Source of the DNA: Diphasiastrum complanatum
Lineage: Eukaryota > Streptophyta > Lycopodiopsida > Lycopodiales > Lycopodiaceae
Reading direction: 5' to 3'
NCBI GenBank assembly: GCA_029204225.1
Contig: CM055097.1
Span: forward strand, 45,360,050-45,424,049
Length of the DNA stretch: 64,000 bases
Part shown: piece after piece, positions 10,962 through 23,121 of the stretch
Position numbering within the stretch: position 1 is the stretch's first letter
Layout of the letters: the number at the start of each line of letters is the position of its first letter
The notes under the pieces: model-generated
Told to the model about the DNA's origin: nothing
Seen by the model: only the letters and a program-made list of their open reading frames with translations
The model's database searches: none
Program-made: the position numbers and the translations under genes

Positions 10962-13734
10962 ATGGCAGGAGAACCAGAAAAGATTGTACAAGTGGGATCA
11001 CAACTTACTCCTGAACAGTATCAAGCACTCCGTTTGCTACTTATTAAGTATCAAGATTGTTTTGCATGGACTTATCAAGATTTGAAGGGTTTTCCGACAT
11101 CAGTCATTGAACATACCATACCTTTAGTACCTGATGCAGTACCAAAGGTTACAAAGTTCTATCACTGTAATCCTAATGTGGCAGATCTGATAAAGAAATA
11201 ACTGCAGAGATTGCTTGACGCCGATTTCATTTATGAGATCGAGCATACCGAATGGATTTCACCGATTGTCATTGTTCCTAAGAAAAATGGGAAATTGCGA
11301 ATCTGTGTGAATCTCAAAGCATTGAATAAAGTGACACGAAAGGATCACTTTCCGTTACCTTTTATTTAAAGCATTTTGGATCGCCTTACTAGAGCGGAAG
11401 CTTATAGTTTCCTGGATGGATTTGGTGGTTACAACCAGGTTAAGATTGCACTTGCCGATCGCCACAAAACTGCTTTTGCAACATAATGGGGCACCTATGC
11501 TTACAAAGTAATGTTGTTTGGACTCTGTAATGCACCAAGTTCATTCCAAAGAGTAATGCAATTTGTCTTTAAAGATTATCTGCAGAAATTATTTGAAATT
11601 TACTTGGACGACTTGGGAGTTCATAGTACAGATACAGACCACCTAGATCGATTGGAGAAAGTCTTTGAAAGATGCCACAAATATCAGATTTCTCTAAATC
11701 CAGAAAAATGCCAGATATGGGTTTCTCACGGAGTGGTGCATGGACATGTGATATCAAGACATGGTATTTCCACCGATTATTCTAAGATCAAAGTTATTGT
11801 GAAATTGCCACCGCCAGCAACAATTCGAGGAGTTTATGTGTTTATGGGTCATGCGAACTACTATCGAATTTTTATTATCTTCTTTGCGGATTTAGCACGA
11901 CCTATATACATATTAACTATTGTTCCTATTTGGACAGTAGAGGCGTTAGAAGCCTTTGAAAAGTTAAAAAAAAAAAAGCATTATCTTCAACACCAACACT
12001 GCGTTCTCCAGATTGGACACTGGAGTTTCATGTTCATACGGACGCCTCAAAATACGCCATTGGATCAGTTTTGACGCAGCCAGGTGACTATAAGAAGGAT
12101 CATACTATACGATTTGCAAGCAGACAGCTTACAGATCCAAAGAAGAATTATTCAACAACAGAATGTGAAGCGCTAGCCATGATTTTTTCTGTTCGAAAAT
12201 TTCGTCACTATCTCATGGAAACGCACTTTGCATTTTATACGGATCATCAACCATTACTTTACTTGGTAAATAAGATGTGTAATACTGGACGTATTGCAAG
12301 ATGGTTATTATTATTGACTGAATTTGACTTTCGAATTGTGGTCAAAAAGGGAAAGCAACATTATCTAGCCGATCCGTTTCACGAATTGAATCCACACCAA
12401 TTAATACTGAAGTGGATGATGAACTGCCAGATGTTGTGTTGTTCTATGTTGAAGCAGTACCTGAGTGGGCGGCAGATATTGTTGAGTACCTGATGCTAGG
12501 ACAACCGAATGACTCTTTGACAAAAGTACAGAAAAGAAAATTGATTCATAAGGCTCAACCTTATCAATTAATTGCAGGACAATTGTATCGTCATGGATCA
12601 GATAATATTTTACGAAGATGTGTTTTACCGCATGAAGTACCAGATCTAATCATGTTTTCACATGATGGCATGGGTGGAGGACACTTCTCTACAGATATTA
12701 CTGTTCGCAAACTTTTGCAATCCGGTTGTTGGTGGCCTACGTTTCATAAGGACATAGGAAATTTTATTCAAACATGTGATGTCTGCCAGCGGGCACGACG
12801 ACCTACTCGACAAAATTATGAACCCTTACATCCGGTTTTATCGCAAGCACCGTTTGAAAAATGGGAACTGGATTATGTTGGTCCTATTCATCCCGCTGCT
12901 CAAGGATCTCAGACTCACTACATTATTGTCGCAACTGATTATATGACCAAGTGGGTTGAAGCCAAAGCTGTCAAAGTAGTTGATGCGAAATCTACAGCTA
13001 AGTCTTTATATGAAAATATTATAATCAGATTTGGATGTCCAATTGAAATTGTCAGTGATCGGGGTACACACTTTGTTAATCAAACAATAAAGTGTTTACC
13101 GGAAGATTTTTTTGTTATATACAGATTTAGTACTCCCTATTATCCCAGAGGGAATGGCCAAGCTGAATCTTCCAATAAGATTCTCTGCACCATTATGACA
13201 AAGACAGTTGAAGCGAGTCGGTCTGATTGGGAACATTAACTGTATGCAGCATGATGGGCATTCAGAACCGCTTACAAAAAGAGTACAAATCAAACACCTT
13301 TTCAACTGGTTTATGGTCAAGATGTTGTTATGCCAATTGAATTTTTAATCCCATCTTTACGCATAGTAGCAACGGAATGATTAAATGATGATCAGTTTTT
13401 ACAACTTCGCCACGATGCGTTGCACAAATTATGTGAAACCCGATTGATGGCATTTCATGCCTTAGTAGCAGAGAAAGCCTGCCGCAAGGCATGACATGAT
13501 CGACAATTGCATAAGAAAGATCTGGAAGTAGGAGATCTTGCATTGCTGTACAAAACCAAGCTGATCAAGGGTAAGTTGAAGTTTAATGGAGAAGGCCCGT
13601 ATAAAGTGAAGGAAATCTTGAGCTATGGCGCAATAATTCTTGAGCACTTGGATGGGAAACGATTTGATATTCCGGTAAATGGCAGTCGATTACGCAAGTT
13701 TCGGCAGCCTGCTCCGCCAGTTCAGCAAGCCTGA
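10962..13734 (+). pseudogene. Ty3 retrotransposon pol (RT-RNase H-integrase)
   Basis: Successive plus-frame pieces read as a Ty3/gypsy polyprotein. The RT domain has PIVIVPKKNGKLRICV near 11263-11310, LFGLCNAPSSFQRVMQ near 11515, and YLDD at about 11600. RNase H follows with FASRQLTDPKKNYSTTE near 12110 and FYTDHQPLLYLVNK near 12235. The integrase has the HHCC finger (H...H near 12661-12690, CDVCQRARR near 12778), a core with WELDYVGP and VSDRGTHF, then a tail near 13550-13700. In-frame stops at about 11201, 11370 and 11485, plus frameshifts near 11965-12070 and 12400, destroy it. Gag and protease are absent because a minus-strand copia piece abuts its left side. The sequence style resembles the plant Tat group, which is an inference. 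Confidence 0.9.
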
Positions 13735-14527
13735 TCTCAAAATATTTTTTCATTTTATTTGTTTTCAATTTTTTGTGTTCAGTATTTAATTTGCTGACTT
13801 TTTTTTGGAAAAAAATAGTGAAAAAAAATAATAAGAAAAGATTGATGAGCAAAGTCAGGAAGTCATCAGCATAAGGAAACGGAAGCACAATATTTTTATA
13901 GAAAATGACTTAGAAAACCACTATTTTGGGTCGATTTGGGCAATACAGTATCAGAAACCTTCGCTGAGCTCTCAGACTGTACATCCACCCTTGATTTATC
14001 CAAATTGAGATGGGCAAAGGTTTCTAACAAGAGAAAATTCAATTTTTGAGTCAGACGAATGTTCAGTGATATGCCATTTTGAGAACCTTCGCCGAGCATC
14101 ATAACGTCATTATGAACCTTCGCCGACCTGTTAGATGATCTTAAAATGTCAAAATTAGGTTGTCCATAGGTTCAGATTGTGAAAAGGCATTTATGACAGT
14201 ACCTGGGCGAAGGACCCTCCTAAGCGAAGGAGCCCTGGAAAACGTTTTCCTGATAGGTTCAAATTCCTAGAAACCTTCGCCGAGATTTTTATAGCCTATT
14301 TTTACAGTACTGTACATGCCTGCAAATTTTTGTTCAGAACTGATCAGCCCAACTACTATTCAGTGTAATGGACCCACCAAATTCACCTATAAGTTGGTTG
14401 AATTCGATTCATTCCTCACTTGTGCTAGCGAAGCTCTTGCGAATTTTTCTTGCGACCAAAGCCTTCCAAATTTCCTACATTGCCTTCTGATACATTCTCA
14501 CGCGGTTATAATTCCTTTCTGATCATC
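13735..14527 (+). repeat. Spacer after Ty3 pol with recurring AACCTTCGCCGAG
   Basis: This is the non-coding gap between pol and the next ORF. The motif AACCTTCGCYGAG occurs near 13956, 14094, 14117 and 14273, with GCGAAGG, its inverse core, near 14208 and 14225. It is AT-rich otherwise. The recurrence is too frequent for chance and may mark a regulatory or structured leader for the downstream ORF. Confidence 0.5.
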
Positions 14528-16766
14528 ATGTCTTCTACCGATACTTCCTAGTCTCCGCGCTATACTATCCATCGTGATGTCCCATCTGCAACGGACATCA
14601 TGATTCTTCCTAGCACAAGCATGGTCACTCAGTGGATGACCCTTGCGGAGCCTCTACTAACTGCAATGGGTAGTCATGAGAGAGCCTTTTCGGGATGCAT
14701 CAATATGGATTTCATCACTCTTGCCTTCAGTACGTGGAAGGAAGAGAAATCCAAGTTTTACATCACCTTCCAAGGAGCCACACACAAGGTCACTGAGGCC
14801 ACACTTGCAACTATAGAAATCTCATCTGGTACGCACACCTCACCCAATCACAGGCACGCCAAACAGGCCATCAAGCCATACATTGACCTCACCAACGATC
14901 TGCATTGGACTAATGATGGTTACCTTTTGGAAGCCATCACTGCGCCTTCCATCCACGCCGCTGCCCAATTGTTGAATCATTTCCTGATGATTGGCAACCT
15001 CAGGAAAGATCGCATCACATCTCAAATACTTCACAAGATAGTGGAGTCCCACATCAAGTTGGCCAAAGCCCCTCTTGAACCATATAATCGGTTCAAGACT
15101 ATTTCTGGTGAGCTCAAGTGAGCTATTAAGGCCAATACAAAGCAACAGTTCGTCGCTGGCTCTCTATTGTCCCTCTTAGCCACTTCGCACATAGAAAACA
15201 GAATCCATGGCTTCCACCTGGATTCTGTGCTTTTGGTTTACAAAGAAACACCAGCCGAGTCATCTCACCAGGCCTCAAGTTCTCATAGTCGTCGTCGTCC
15301 ATGCAGCAAGATCGTAATTCTTGACTCGCCTTCCGCGTCACGACGTCGTACTAGGCATACCTCGTCAGTTGCGCTTCCACCCCCTGCTGCTGTTCGCACA
15401 GAACTTCCCATTTTCCTCGTCTCTGATGCTTCCCTCGCCTCTGCTCCCATACAAGGACAGTCTATGACCATTGGGCCTACCATTCCCATCACAGCTGTCT
15501 AGGCCACCTCAACCGCGCACACCGAAGCAACCTCACCCAACACACAGTTCTTCATGGATATGTTCGATGATTCAGACCCCCTTGGGGCCACTAAAATCTT
15601 TGAAATGCCCCAGAGCCCAGCACCCTTTGAACCCCAATCCCCTAGAAGAGGGTTCGGGCATATCCATGAAGCTACTGTTGGTGTCGAAGATGCCAGTCAG
15701 CAACCACCCACACAGGGTAGCCCAGCCACATTTCGGGTCGACACAGCTGTCAAGTCACCAAAGTAGTTCGATGCCACGGTGCTTGAAGGGTTTGAAGACG
15801 AGGATATTTTTGAAAAAGAAGAGACTTTGGCACCTATTCCATGCCTACCACGAACAGTACCATCAGGGTCTCCTATTGCTGCCACCTCCACAACTATCGA
15901 TTCTGGTCATGCTCTCAGGTTAGTTTCAAGCCTTGGGCAAGTGACCAAGTCTATGCTGGATAAAAAAAAAGAAATGGAACAGATGATCTCTGTTTTAGAA
16001 TCCGAAAACACTATGATCAGCCAATTGTCCAGCTGGATCGAGAGGTGAAGATAGCCAAGCAACATGAAAAAAAGGCTGAAAGAGAAAAGACATTAGCCCA
16101 GCAACAAGCTGATCGCTTGGAAACCTACATCAGCTTTCTATAACTGGGAGAGCAGCCGGCATGGAGAATCACGATTTTTTAGAAAACTCCGGAATCAATT
16201 CGGAGTTACGTCGCCAGCCCTCGCCAGTTGCGGATAGATCCTTATTATGTGCCAATGCCGCGAAGACAAAAATGGAAAGATTTGGGATTGGCTATGGATA
16301 AAATCACCATCTATACACCCAATTGGCCAATCATCCACTAGCCTTACAGTTGGAATATTTCAGTGGATTTCCACCGGGCCTTACAAGCATATCAGAGAGA
16401 GTATGTCCACTCTCCGGATCCAACGTGTGACAATCGGCAATGTTTGCAAAAGATCTAACTCTGTTGGCATGAGTGGCAACAAAATGGGACGATTGCCTTC
16501 CTACCCTGGCATTTGATCCAAATAAGTCGATGGCCTCAGAGCAAATCAAAGATCAGCTGCCGATTGCTCGACTATATTTCCGTGCGGCTATGATGGGAGG
16601 CTCTTGGGAATCCCGCTTCACTTCATGGACAACTTCCAAGTGGATTGCCGGAGCCCCTTGTTTCCTACCGCATAATTTGGATTTCACTACTGCACGCCTT
16701 GACTTTATGGAGAAGGTGTAGTATCATTTGATTAAGATTCGGCGCGAAGCCAATAAAAGTCCCCAA
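14528..16766 (+). pseudogene. Extra ORF of the Ty3 element, after pol
   Basis: One reading frame stays largely open from ATG 14528 to about 16048, broken only by single stops near 14549, 15119, 15500, 15764 and 16046. Decayed text then continues to about 16740. The predicted protein has an N-terminal globular part (about 200 residues, with FITLAFSTWKEEKSKFYI and VTEATLATIEI), a Ser/Pro-rich middle, and a coiled-coil segment (SMLDKKKEMEQMISVLESEN near 15950-16010). It lies between pol and the 3' LTR, where some plant Ty3 elements carry additional ORFs of unknown function. I see no membrane segments that would suggest an envelope-type protein. I do not recognise a family. Confidence 0.6.
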
Positions 16767-16807
16767 TAACTGCATATTGCAGTTGTCGTGGAACCGCCAC
16801 CAGTTTT

Positions 16808-16819
16808 GGTGGGGGATAC
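16808..16819 (+). other. Polypurine tract of the Ty3 element
   Basis: GGTGGGGGATAC lies immediately before the putative LTR start TGTTGGAGGG. This is the expected position of the primer for plus-strand DNA synthesis. Confidence 0.6.
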
Positions 16820-17460
16820 TGTTGGAGGGTTTGCGGATCCCAAGGCAACCCTAACCCTAGTTAATAAGTGAGAGGGATCTGGCACCCTACGTGTGTAAGT
16901 CCAACCCGATGATCACATAGTTATTTGATTGATTAATTAAAAAGTTAATAAAAGGACTTTAGGCCTTTTTACGGGACTTTTAATGTCGCAGGGCCTAAAT
17001 GTCAAGTTAGTGAATAAAGCTGGATTTCCCTCCAATTTTGATGGTTTCCGCATTTTTTTTAAATTTGAATAAAAAGAGAGGCAAGACTGGACCAATAGGA
17101 TTCAGAGGCCAGGGTCCTCCTCTCTACTATAAAAAGGGACCAACTTGAGTTGCTCCTCATGTTCATTTCCTCATTTCAATAAAGCATATTGGTTCTCTTT
17201 AGAAATGGATTGGTGAATGTCCTTGCTCTTCCTCTCTTTTCCTCCATTTCTCATACTTTCTTTGGATTTTGCTAATTGTTGGATCTGATCATTATTGGGA
17301 TTGCTATTTCTTATGCTTTTTGTGAGAGAGAAAGGGAGAGAGAGAAGAGTAAGTTTCTATCATTGTTGTGGATTTAGGGTTAATGGAAGTAGGGTTAATG
17401 GATGTAGTGTTAATGTTTAGCATTAATGGATGTTAGTGTTAGATCCTCCATTCATGTTGA
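16820..17460 (+). mobile_element. Ty3 3' LTR (right edge uncertain)
   Basis: Begins TGTTGGAGGG right after the polypurine tract. It contains a TATA-like TACTATAAAAAGGG at about 17135 and an AATAAAGC polyadenylation-type signal at about 17178, the order expected of U3-R-U5. The right boundary is not certain because no second LTR is visible for comparison. CACTA-derived sequence begins by about 17469. Confidence 0.6.
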
Positions 17461-17468
17461 AATCTGAA

Positions 17469-18107
17469 CTATACTATCGCTCTCATGGGAACGAACCTAC
17501 GCGTGACAACTAACTCCGTCTCTTTGATGCTAGATTGACTAGATCTTGGATTCATATTAGGCAAGGAAAGAAACCCACTACATCGATCCATCTGAAGATT
17601 ATGCATCACGATCAATATCATCATTTGCTTGTGAAGCATGCACATCATCTTAAAATGTGTCATCGAGTTAATCATCACGATGTTGTTCAGGTGCATCAGT
17701 TGGTAGCACCATGTCCTCCATGACATCGCTATTCTCAAAAATTGGTTTACTTCGAAGAGCGACTTGAATTACGTACCACTATCAAGGATCTAAACAGTCG
17801 AGGTGAGAGACCACTAGTAATTGATCGATGTTTCCACAAACATTGACTTGTAATTAGTATATATACTACAATTGCTTGGGTATACACATAATATCAATTT
17901 TTTGTATACTGAAAATCATTTGATTGACATAAAAAGAGCATTGACTACTTGAAGACATACATACTTACACACATTGTTGAGGAAAAACAAATATATCTCT
18001 TTAATCTATCCAAAGCTTGGTGGAGTCAATGGCAAAATAACCAATCTCATCTTTTCTCACAGTTGCATTGGGACCATTACAAATAACTTTGAACCATTTG
18101 ACATCAA

Positions 18108-18110
<3 letters not shown>
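17469..18110 (-). pseudogene. CACTA (En/Spm) transposase tail, DUF4216-like
   Basis: Read on the minus strand, 18110-17990 gives IFDVKWFKVI, KDEIGYFAID and DIFVFPQQC. This matches the DUF4216 pattern (FDV.WF.V ... DPF.L..Q..QV) found downstream of the catalytic part of plant CACTA transposases. A low-complexity acidic tail with several stops follows to about 17469. The catalytic domain is not present. A second, diverged copy in the same orientation lies at 18924-19669. The function in an intact element would be transposition in the nucleus. Confidence 0.65.
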
Positions 18111-18111
<1 letters not shown>

Positions 18112-18188
<77 letters not shown>

Positions 18189-18255
18189 GATTAAGATTTA
18201 GAGTAGTAGATGACTAGATAGTGTTTGATGGTAATTGTATGTTTGATTTGTATGT

Positions 18256-18346
<91 letters not shown>

Positions 18347-18425
18347 AGGGTAGTAGATGAATAGATAATGTTTAATGATAATTAATGTATGTTAGATTTG
18401 TAATTTAAGAGAGAGAGAAAAAAAA
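18112..18425. repeat. Compound GA/TG microsatellite with duplicated spacer
   Basis: (GA)n at 18112-18140, (TG)n at 18141-18185 and (AG)n at 18257-18341 (about 42 units), with a short impure tract near 18408-18420. The spacers after the first and second blocks are similar: both read AGRGTAGTAGATGAMTAGATARTGTTTRATGR. This suggests that a unit of spacer plus repeat was itself duplicated. Confidence 0.95.
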
Positions 18426-18923
18426 AGAGCAAGCATAAAATGAGAGAATTTGAGGTAGATTAGAAGAATTTGCTTATAATAATGGTTCAATTGTGTAATA
18501 TAGTGCTATTTTTTAATTGCTTGTGCATGTGACAAAAATATTTAAGCAAAAGGGAGAGAGCGAGCATTAAATGCAATTCATCATTTTCATTTTGTTCAAA
18601 GCAATATTGTATTTTACCTCATACACTAGCAATTAGTTAATATGCAAAGGTGAAATGTAGATAATTAAAATTCCCAATCCTAGGAAGGTGTGTAGCCCTT
18701 ACTTTTCTCCCGTTAAAGGCAAGGTTCTGAATTTTCCAACTTGCATGGAAAAACCTACACGCCGTAGGGAGGGAATATGTGGTGACATTATGAAATAGTA
18801 CATAACCGCAAGGTTCGGGTATTATAATTATCACATTCAACTCTATCTATAAAAGTATACATAAAAAGTATTGCGATGAATATAAAAAAAAAAATGAGTG
18901 CAAGTGAATTTAAGTATTAATAA
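18426..18923. other. AT-rich spacer between CACTA pieces
   Basis: No coding signal. It lies between the two CACTA tail relics. Confidence 0.5.
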
Positions 18924-19669
18924 TCATAGATCATTCTCAGCATTTACGTCATTCTCATCATCACACAAGTCTTGACACTCATCTAAATCTAGGTCTAGGT
19001 ATAATCGTAAATTTTCGATCGTGTCTCTTTGATGATGTGAGCTATCCTCATATTTAATCTCCTCTTCTTCTAATTCTATCTCATCCAAACGTGGGGGCCT
19101 CAAATTACCCCCAATTTGGTCTTGTACAATCGTCGGAATCTTATCATTTCCATTTGTACCTTCTTCTCCCATCATTTCGACATCATTTGGAGTTTGAATG
19201 AGTGGTTCAGGTTCTTCCAAAATGCCGCCAAAATTGGGTGGTGGTTCGTCGTGTGTATCCAATTCAACAATATCTTTTCCTTCAAACACACGTCATTTTC
19301 TTGCATTAAGTTGGATCGCATACCACCATCTCGGGTCTATTCGATCTGGATGGAATATAATATGCCAAAGATTAAAAAAAAAAAATTAAGTTAGTCTTAT
19401 AAGAATGATACATAAACAACTGGATTGCGAATATTAATGACATTGGAATCTTAGAGTCTCACGTGTTTGCAATGTCGTGGCAATATTAAAGGGTCATGAG
19501 AGTCCATCGATATACATTCGGTTGAGTTGATTTGAAAAAACTTTGAGTTATCATTTCTAATCGTGGCGATGCTTTCACTATAAATGACCTTAAACCATTT
19601 TACGTCAAAAATAAAGTATTTGACGTTAGTCTCATAATCGACTTCATAAATATGATGCAATGTGCCCAC
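18924..19669 (-). pseudogene. CACTA (En/Spm) transposase tail, second copy
   Basis: The minus strand gives YFIFDVKWFKVI, STECISMDSHDPLILPRHC and KHVRL near 19660-19451, again the DUF4216 pattern. After a broken stretch, a 121-codon acidic open frame (19289-18924) is rich in Asp, Glu and Pro (LEEPEPLIQTPND, EIELEEEEIKYEDSS). Such acidic disordered tails are usual at the C-terminus of plant CACTA transposases. It shares VKWFKVI with the neighbour at 17990-18110, so these are two relics of one family in tandem orientation. No catalytic core or CACTA terminal repeat was found. Confidence 0.65.
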
Positions 19670-19734
19670 ATAGTCTAGGTCGCCCGAAATGACATTAGGG
19701 TCCCTCGCACTAGAACGACTCTCTTGTTAAAAGT

Positions 19735-20213
19735 AGGTCGGTACGAATGGGTGAGCTTGCAACGGACATGAACACAGCTTTATTTCTTGTAACCATGGTA
19801 TCTTAGGCTCTCACTACGTATGGAGAGTGAAGATCTTCTAAAAAATAGATATACAGCGTAAAATTTTCTACAACTTCTTCTCAATATGTGTTACAATCTC
19901 TATGATGAACACATCTCTACTGGGTTGTTATGATCTGAGAGCAGCATGAATGAACAACAGATGTTGATGATCACTCAGATTCTTTGAGGATCCCATTGTC
20001 TTGTAAAGGCAAGCAGTGCCATGCACTATGTAACCTAACAAATGGAAAACATTCATGAATATTTTAACCATTCAATATCATATCTCATAACGCATCATGA
20101 TCTACATTTCTTGCTACCTTGAATGCCAAGCTAATTGTCATGATTGCAAACATGCAAGTACTTTGGGTCAATCTGGTTGGAAGAATGATTTGTATACCAT
20201 AACTTCAAATGCC
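19735..20213. repeat. Dispersed repeat, copy 2 (inverted relative to 1-480)
   Basis: The reverse complement of 1-480. It starts AGGTCGGTACGAATGGG and ends near CTTCAAATGCC. It includes ATGGTATCTTAGGCTCTCAC at 19797, a possible degenerate tRNA-Met primer site. If so, the left 60 bp is an LTR end and the rest a leader. Confidence 0.85.
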
Positions 20214-22290
20214 TTGTCACATTGATGGGTTTTTATGTCTCCAATGTAAGGATCATTTGCTAAAAGGTCACTGTCTCTTTGAGGTGTGTTTGAGTATTAA
20301 AGTGCACAATTTCGTTTACATCTTATAATCGTTTCGTATTGCAATATTTGATTTTCTTATTTCCCACAGTAATTTGAATGTTTCTTAAGCATCCATACAA
20401 GTGTAGACAAAGCTTCTTGTGGTCTTTGAGATGGAGTGGTTTGTTATGTTACATTGATGGTCTTTTGTGTTTACCTTGACAATGATTATTTTTTAGTATA
20501 TGTTTTTCTCAAAATATAATCAGTTGGCCATGTGGGTTGCAAGATGTTGGCATGTCATGCTAATAGCCTAGCCGCCTACCACTCAAGCAACCACACAAGG
20601 TTGGATTCAAGGATTAGAGTGCATGATTGGTTTCTTGTTATCATGTGGGTGGTTACAAGCCTCAATGTCACTTTTTGACAATGGAGACCCTACGTGCCCC
20701 TCTCTAATGCCTCACGTGCCTAGTTTCATGTTCTTGACTTATCTATGCTAGCATGCCCCATTAAGCGAGTAGTTAACAAACCACCAAAGAACATATTCAC
20801 ACCTAATTTTGTGTGACTTGCCATGGGTGCACTACGAGTCAAGCTTTGATACCATGTCAAAATATTTACATTTGACCATGTTGGGAACCCAACCCCAACT
20901 AGCTAGCCATGCATCACTTATACATCCCCAAAGGGTTGGTACAAAGGACGAAAGTGTAGGATTAGTGTATTCTTATATGTGAAAGTATACAAGGCTCAAT
21001 AATGCTTATGGGTAAACAAAGACCTTATGGAGCCCTTTGTGGTGCTCACTTTGACTAGTTTTTTGTGTGCAACTTAAAAAAATCTAACAAAAGCCAACTC
21101 AAAAAAGGTCACAAATCAAAACTCCAAAAAACTCAACTCTGAGAAAGTCTTAAAATTGGAATTCAAGTTAGTAGAGTTTTGACCAGAGTTGAAGAAGTCC
21201 AAAAGGGCTAGCACAGATAAAGTCAAGTCATTTTTTGCAAAATTTGATTTTTTATGTATCACTCAAATTGAAAATCTTGCAATGCCTAAGTCATTCTGAC
21301 CATCGCTTTTCAAGTTACGGAACATATGTGTCAAAGTTTCGTTGTTGCACAACAAAAACTTCACTCACTACCCAAGTACATCTCAATGCATGCTCTAAAC
21401 TAGTTTAAGTAGCTACATTAATCTTTGTTAGTAACTAAATTGAATGTTCTAAACTTTGTTAGTAACTAAACTGAATGTTCTAAACTATCTTCACTTTCTA
21501 TATATACTTGTAATAAGAGGACAAGAGATATGTAATGCAAAGAGGGTGAGAAAAAAGGGTCGATTGAGTGCATACCAATAGATTGTGCATAGCACACCTA
21601 ATTTTGGAGCTTCATAATGATATAATAGTTGATCGCTCTCTTAGCATTGAGTTAGAGCTCGTTCTATTCATATTTGACCTACTATACAAGAAGTAGCTAC
21701 AAAATACATTTCAGATTATTTACTACTTCTGTTTGTCTGATGGTATCAGTGATTATGTTCTTTACAATTGTATACTTGTGTAGTTCTTGGTTACTAATGC
21801 TTCTTCTCTTCCATTATAGTATCACACTTCTTCCATGCCAGACTAGCTTGGTGAATACAATTTCTATTTTCAAGATTCTTCCTACAAGAATCACAAAGTT
21901 TCCTATTTTGCTACTTTGCAAAACTACTCTCATTCTGTGTGCAGAATAATGCTTGGCAAAACACACGAGTTTCTGCAAGCAGCTCGACAACCTGCAATTT
22001 TTACACAGAATTGAATCCAATCAGCCGAACTATTTGAAAGTCGACTTCATCAACTTTTTGACTAATTTACATCAAAGGGTATTCATTCCCGTCTAATTCT
22101 ACATTCGAATTGCAAAGTATCATGAAGAACGTCAAAGGCCTGATCACCCTCGACTTCTTCAACAAACAAGTCACTTGACATCAAAGTCTTCGAAGTCCAC
22201 GACTTCTTTAATCAAGTCTCCGAAGTCTCCGACTTCCTCGACTTCTTGGACTTCCTTAACTTCTTCAACAATTAAGTCTCCCCTGAAACT
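20214..22290. other. Intergenic, with a possible LTR primer site
   Basis: No gene is recognised. On the minus strand 20854-20843 reads TGGTATCAAAGC, one mismatch from the tRNA-Met primer site. It adjoins TGTCAAAATATTTACA at 20855, a plausible LTR start for a minus-strand element. I could not find the other LTR end. Near 22140-22280 the plus strand has CCGAAGTCTCCGACTTC-type repetition. Confidence 0.4.
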
Positions 22291-22294
22291 AGAA

Positions 22295-22719
22295 GATGGT
22301 GATCAAGCAAAGGCATGGAAGATCAAAGTTCAAAAGCCTTAGCATGTATCACACTCAATCTGGCCGACTCCCAAATATCCCATGTTACCATGTGGAAAAC
22401 CTCTAAGAAAGCACCGGATTTGTTATCAAGTCTATACGAGACTCAAGATGTATCCACTAGATTACACCTTAGAAGGAAAATCTTCACACTTAGCATGACT
22501 GATTCTACTGCCATCACTTCTCACATCAACAGGTTTAAGTCTTTAATGGATCAGTTATTAGCTGGCTATCCTGATGAGCATAAAGCTTACAAAGTTTATG
22601 ATCCATCCAGCAATGTAGCATTTGTCTCTATCTATGTAATTTTCCAAGAACATACATACTATGATTTTAAACAACCATCGATAAACAACATTGTCTCAAT
22701 CAATTTTGGACTTTATTAA
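22295..22719 (+). pseudogene. Copia Gag piece fused by deletion to integrase tail
   Basis: The frame from 22315 reads ALACITLNLADSQ, SLYETQDVSTRLHLRRKI and TSHINRFKSLMDQLL, a copia Gag (UBN2-type) core. Near 22590 it changes abruptly to VYDPSSNVAF and VIFQE, which is the end of a copia integrase region (usually Y.CYDP...V..SRDV.F.E). A deletion has removed everything between. No promoter or LTR is visible next to it. Confidence 0.7.
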
Positions 22720-23006
22720 TACTTGTGGATTATTTTTTGGATTTGGCAGCTCCATGTTCCATGCTCCATCCGTCCCGGAAGAGGGAAAAAAAAAATATTT
22801 GAAACTTTTTTTTTTTAATATGGGAGGTTCCACCCATCACGACGGGTGGACACCTCCCACACACCTTTAACATAGATATTATATAATATATACAATGGTT
22901 TAATTGTACACCCCATGCATATGCATGAGGTGAGGGGATATATGGGGCTATACATCCTATTTTGACATGTTTTTTTTTATTGTTTCTTTCTGTATGGGGA
23001 GGGTGC

Positions 23007-23010
<4 letters not shown>
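22720..23010. other. Spacer with two imperfect palindromes
   Basis: No gene. GGGAGGTTCCACCC and GGGTGGACACCTCCC face each other at about 22823-22859, and CATGCATATGCATG is a palindrome near 22915. These may be remnants of a small hairpin-forming element. Confidence 0.4.
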
Positions 23011-23086
<76 letters not shown>

Positions 23087-23121
23087 GTGCGTGCACGCGC
23101 CCACACACACACACACACACA
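23011..23121. repeat. (TC)n microsatellite followed by (CA)n
   Basis: About 37 TC units at 23011-23084, a short GCGTGCGTGCACGCGC alternation, then (CA)n at 23102-23121. It borders the telomere-like array. Confidence 0.95.
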
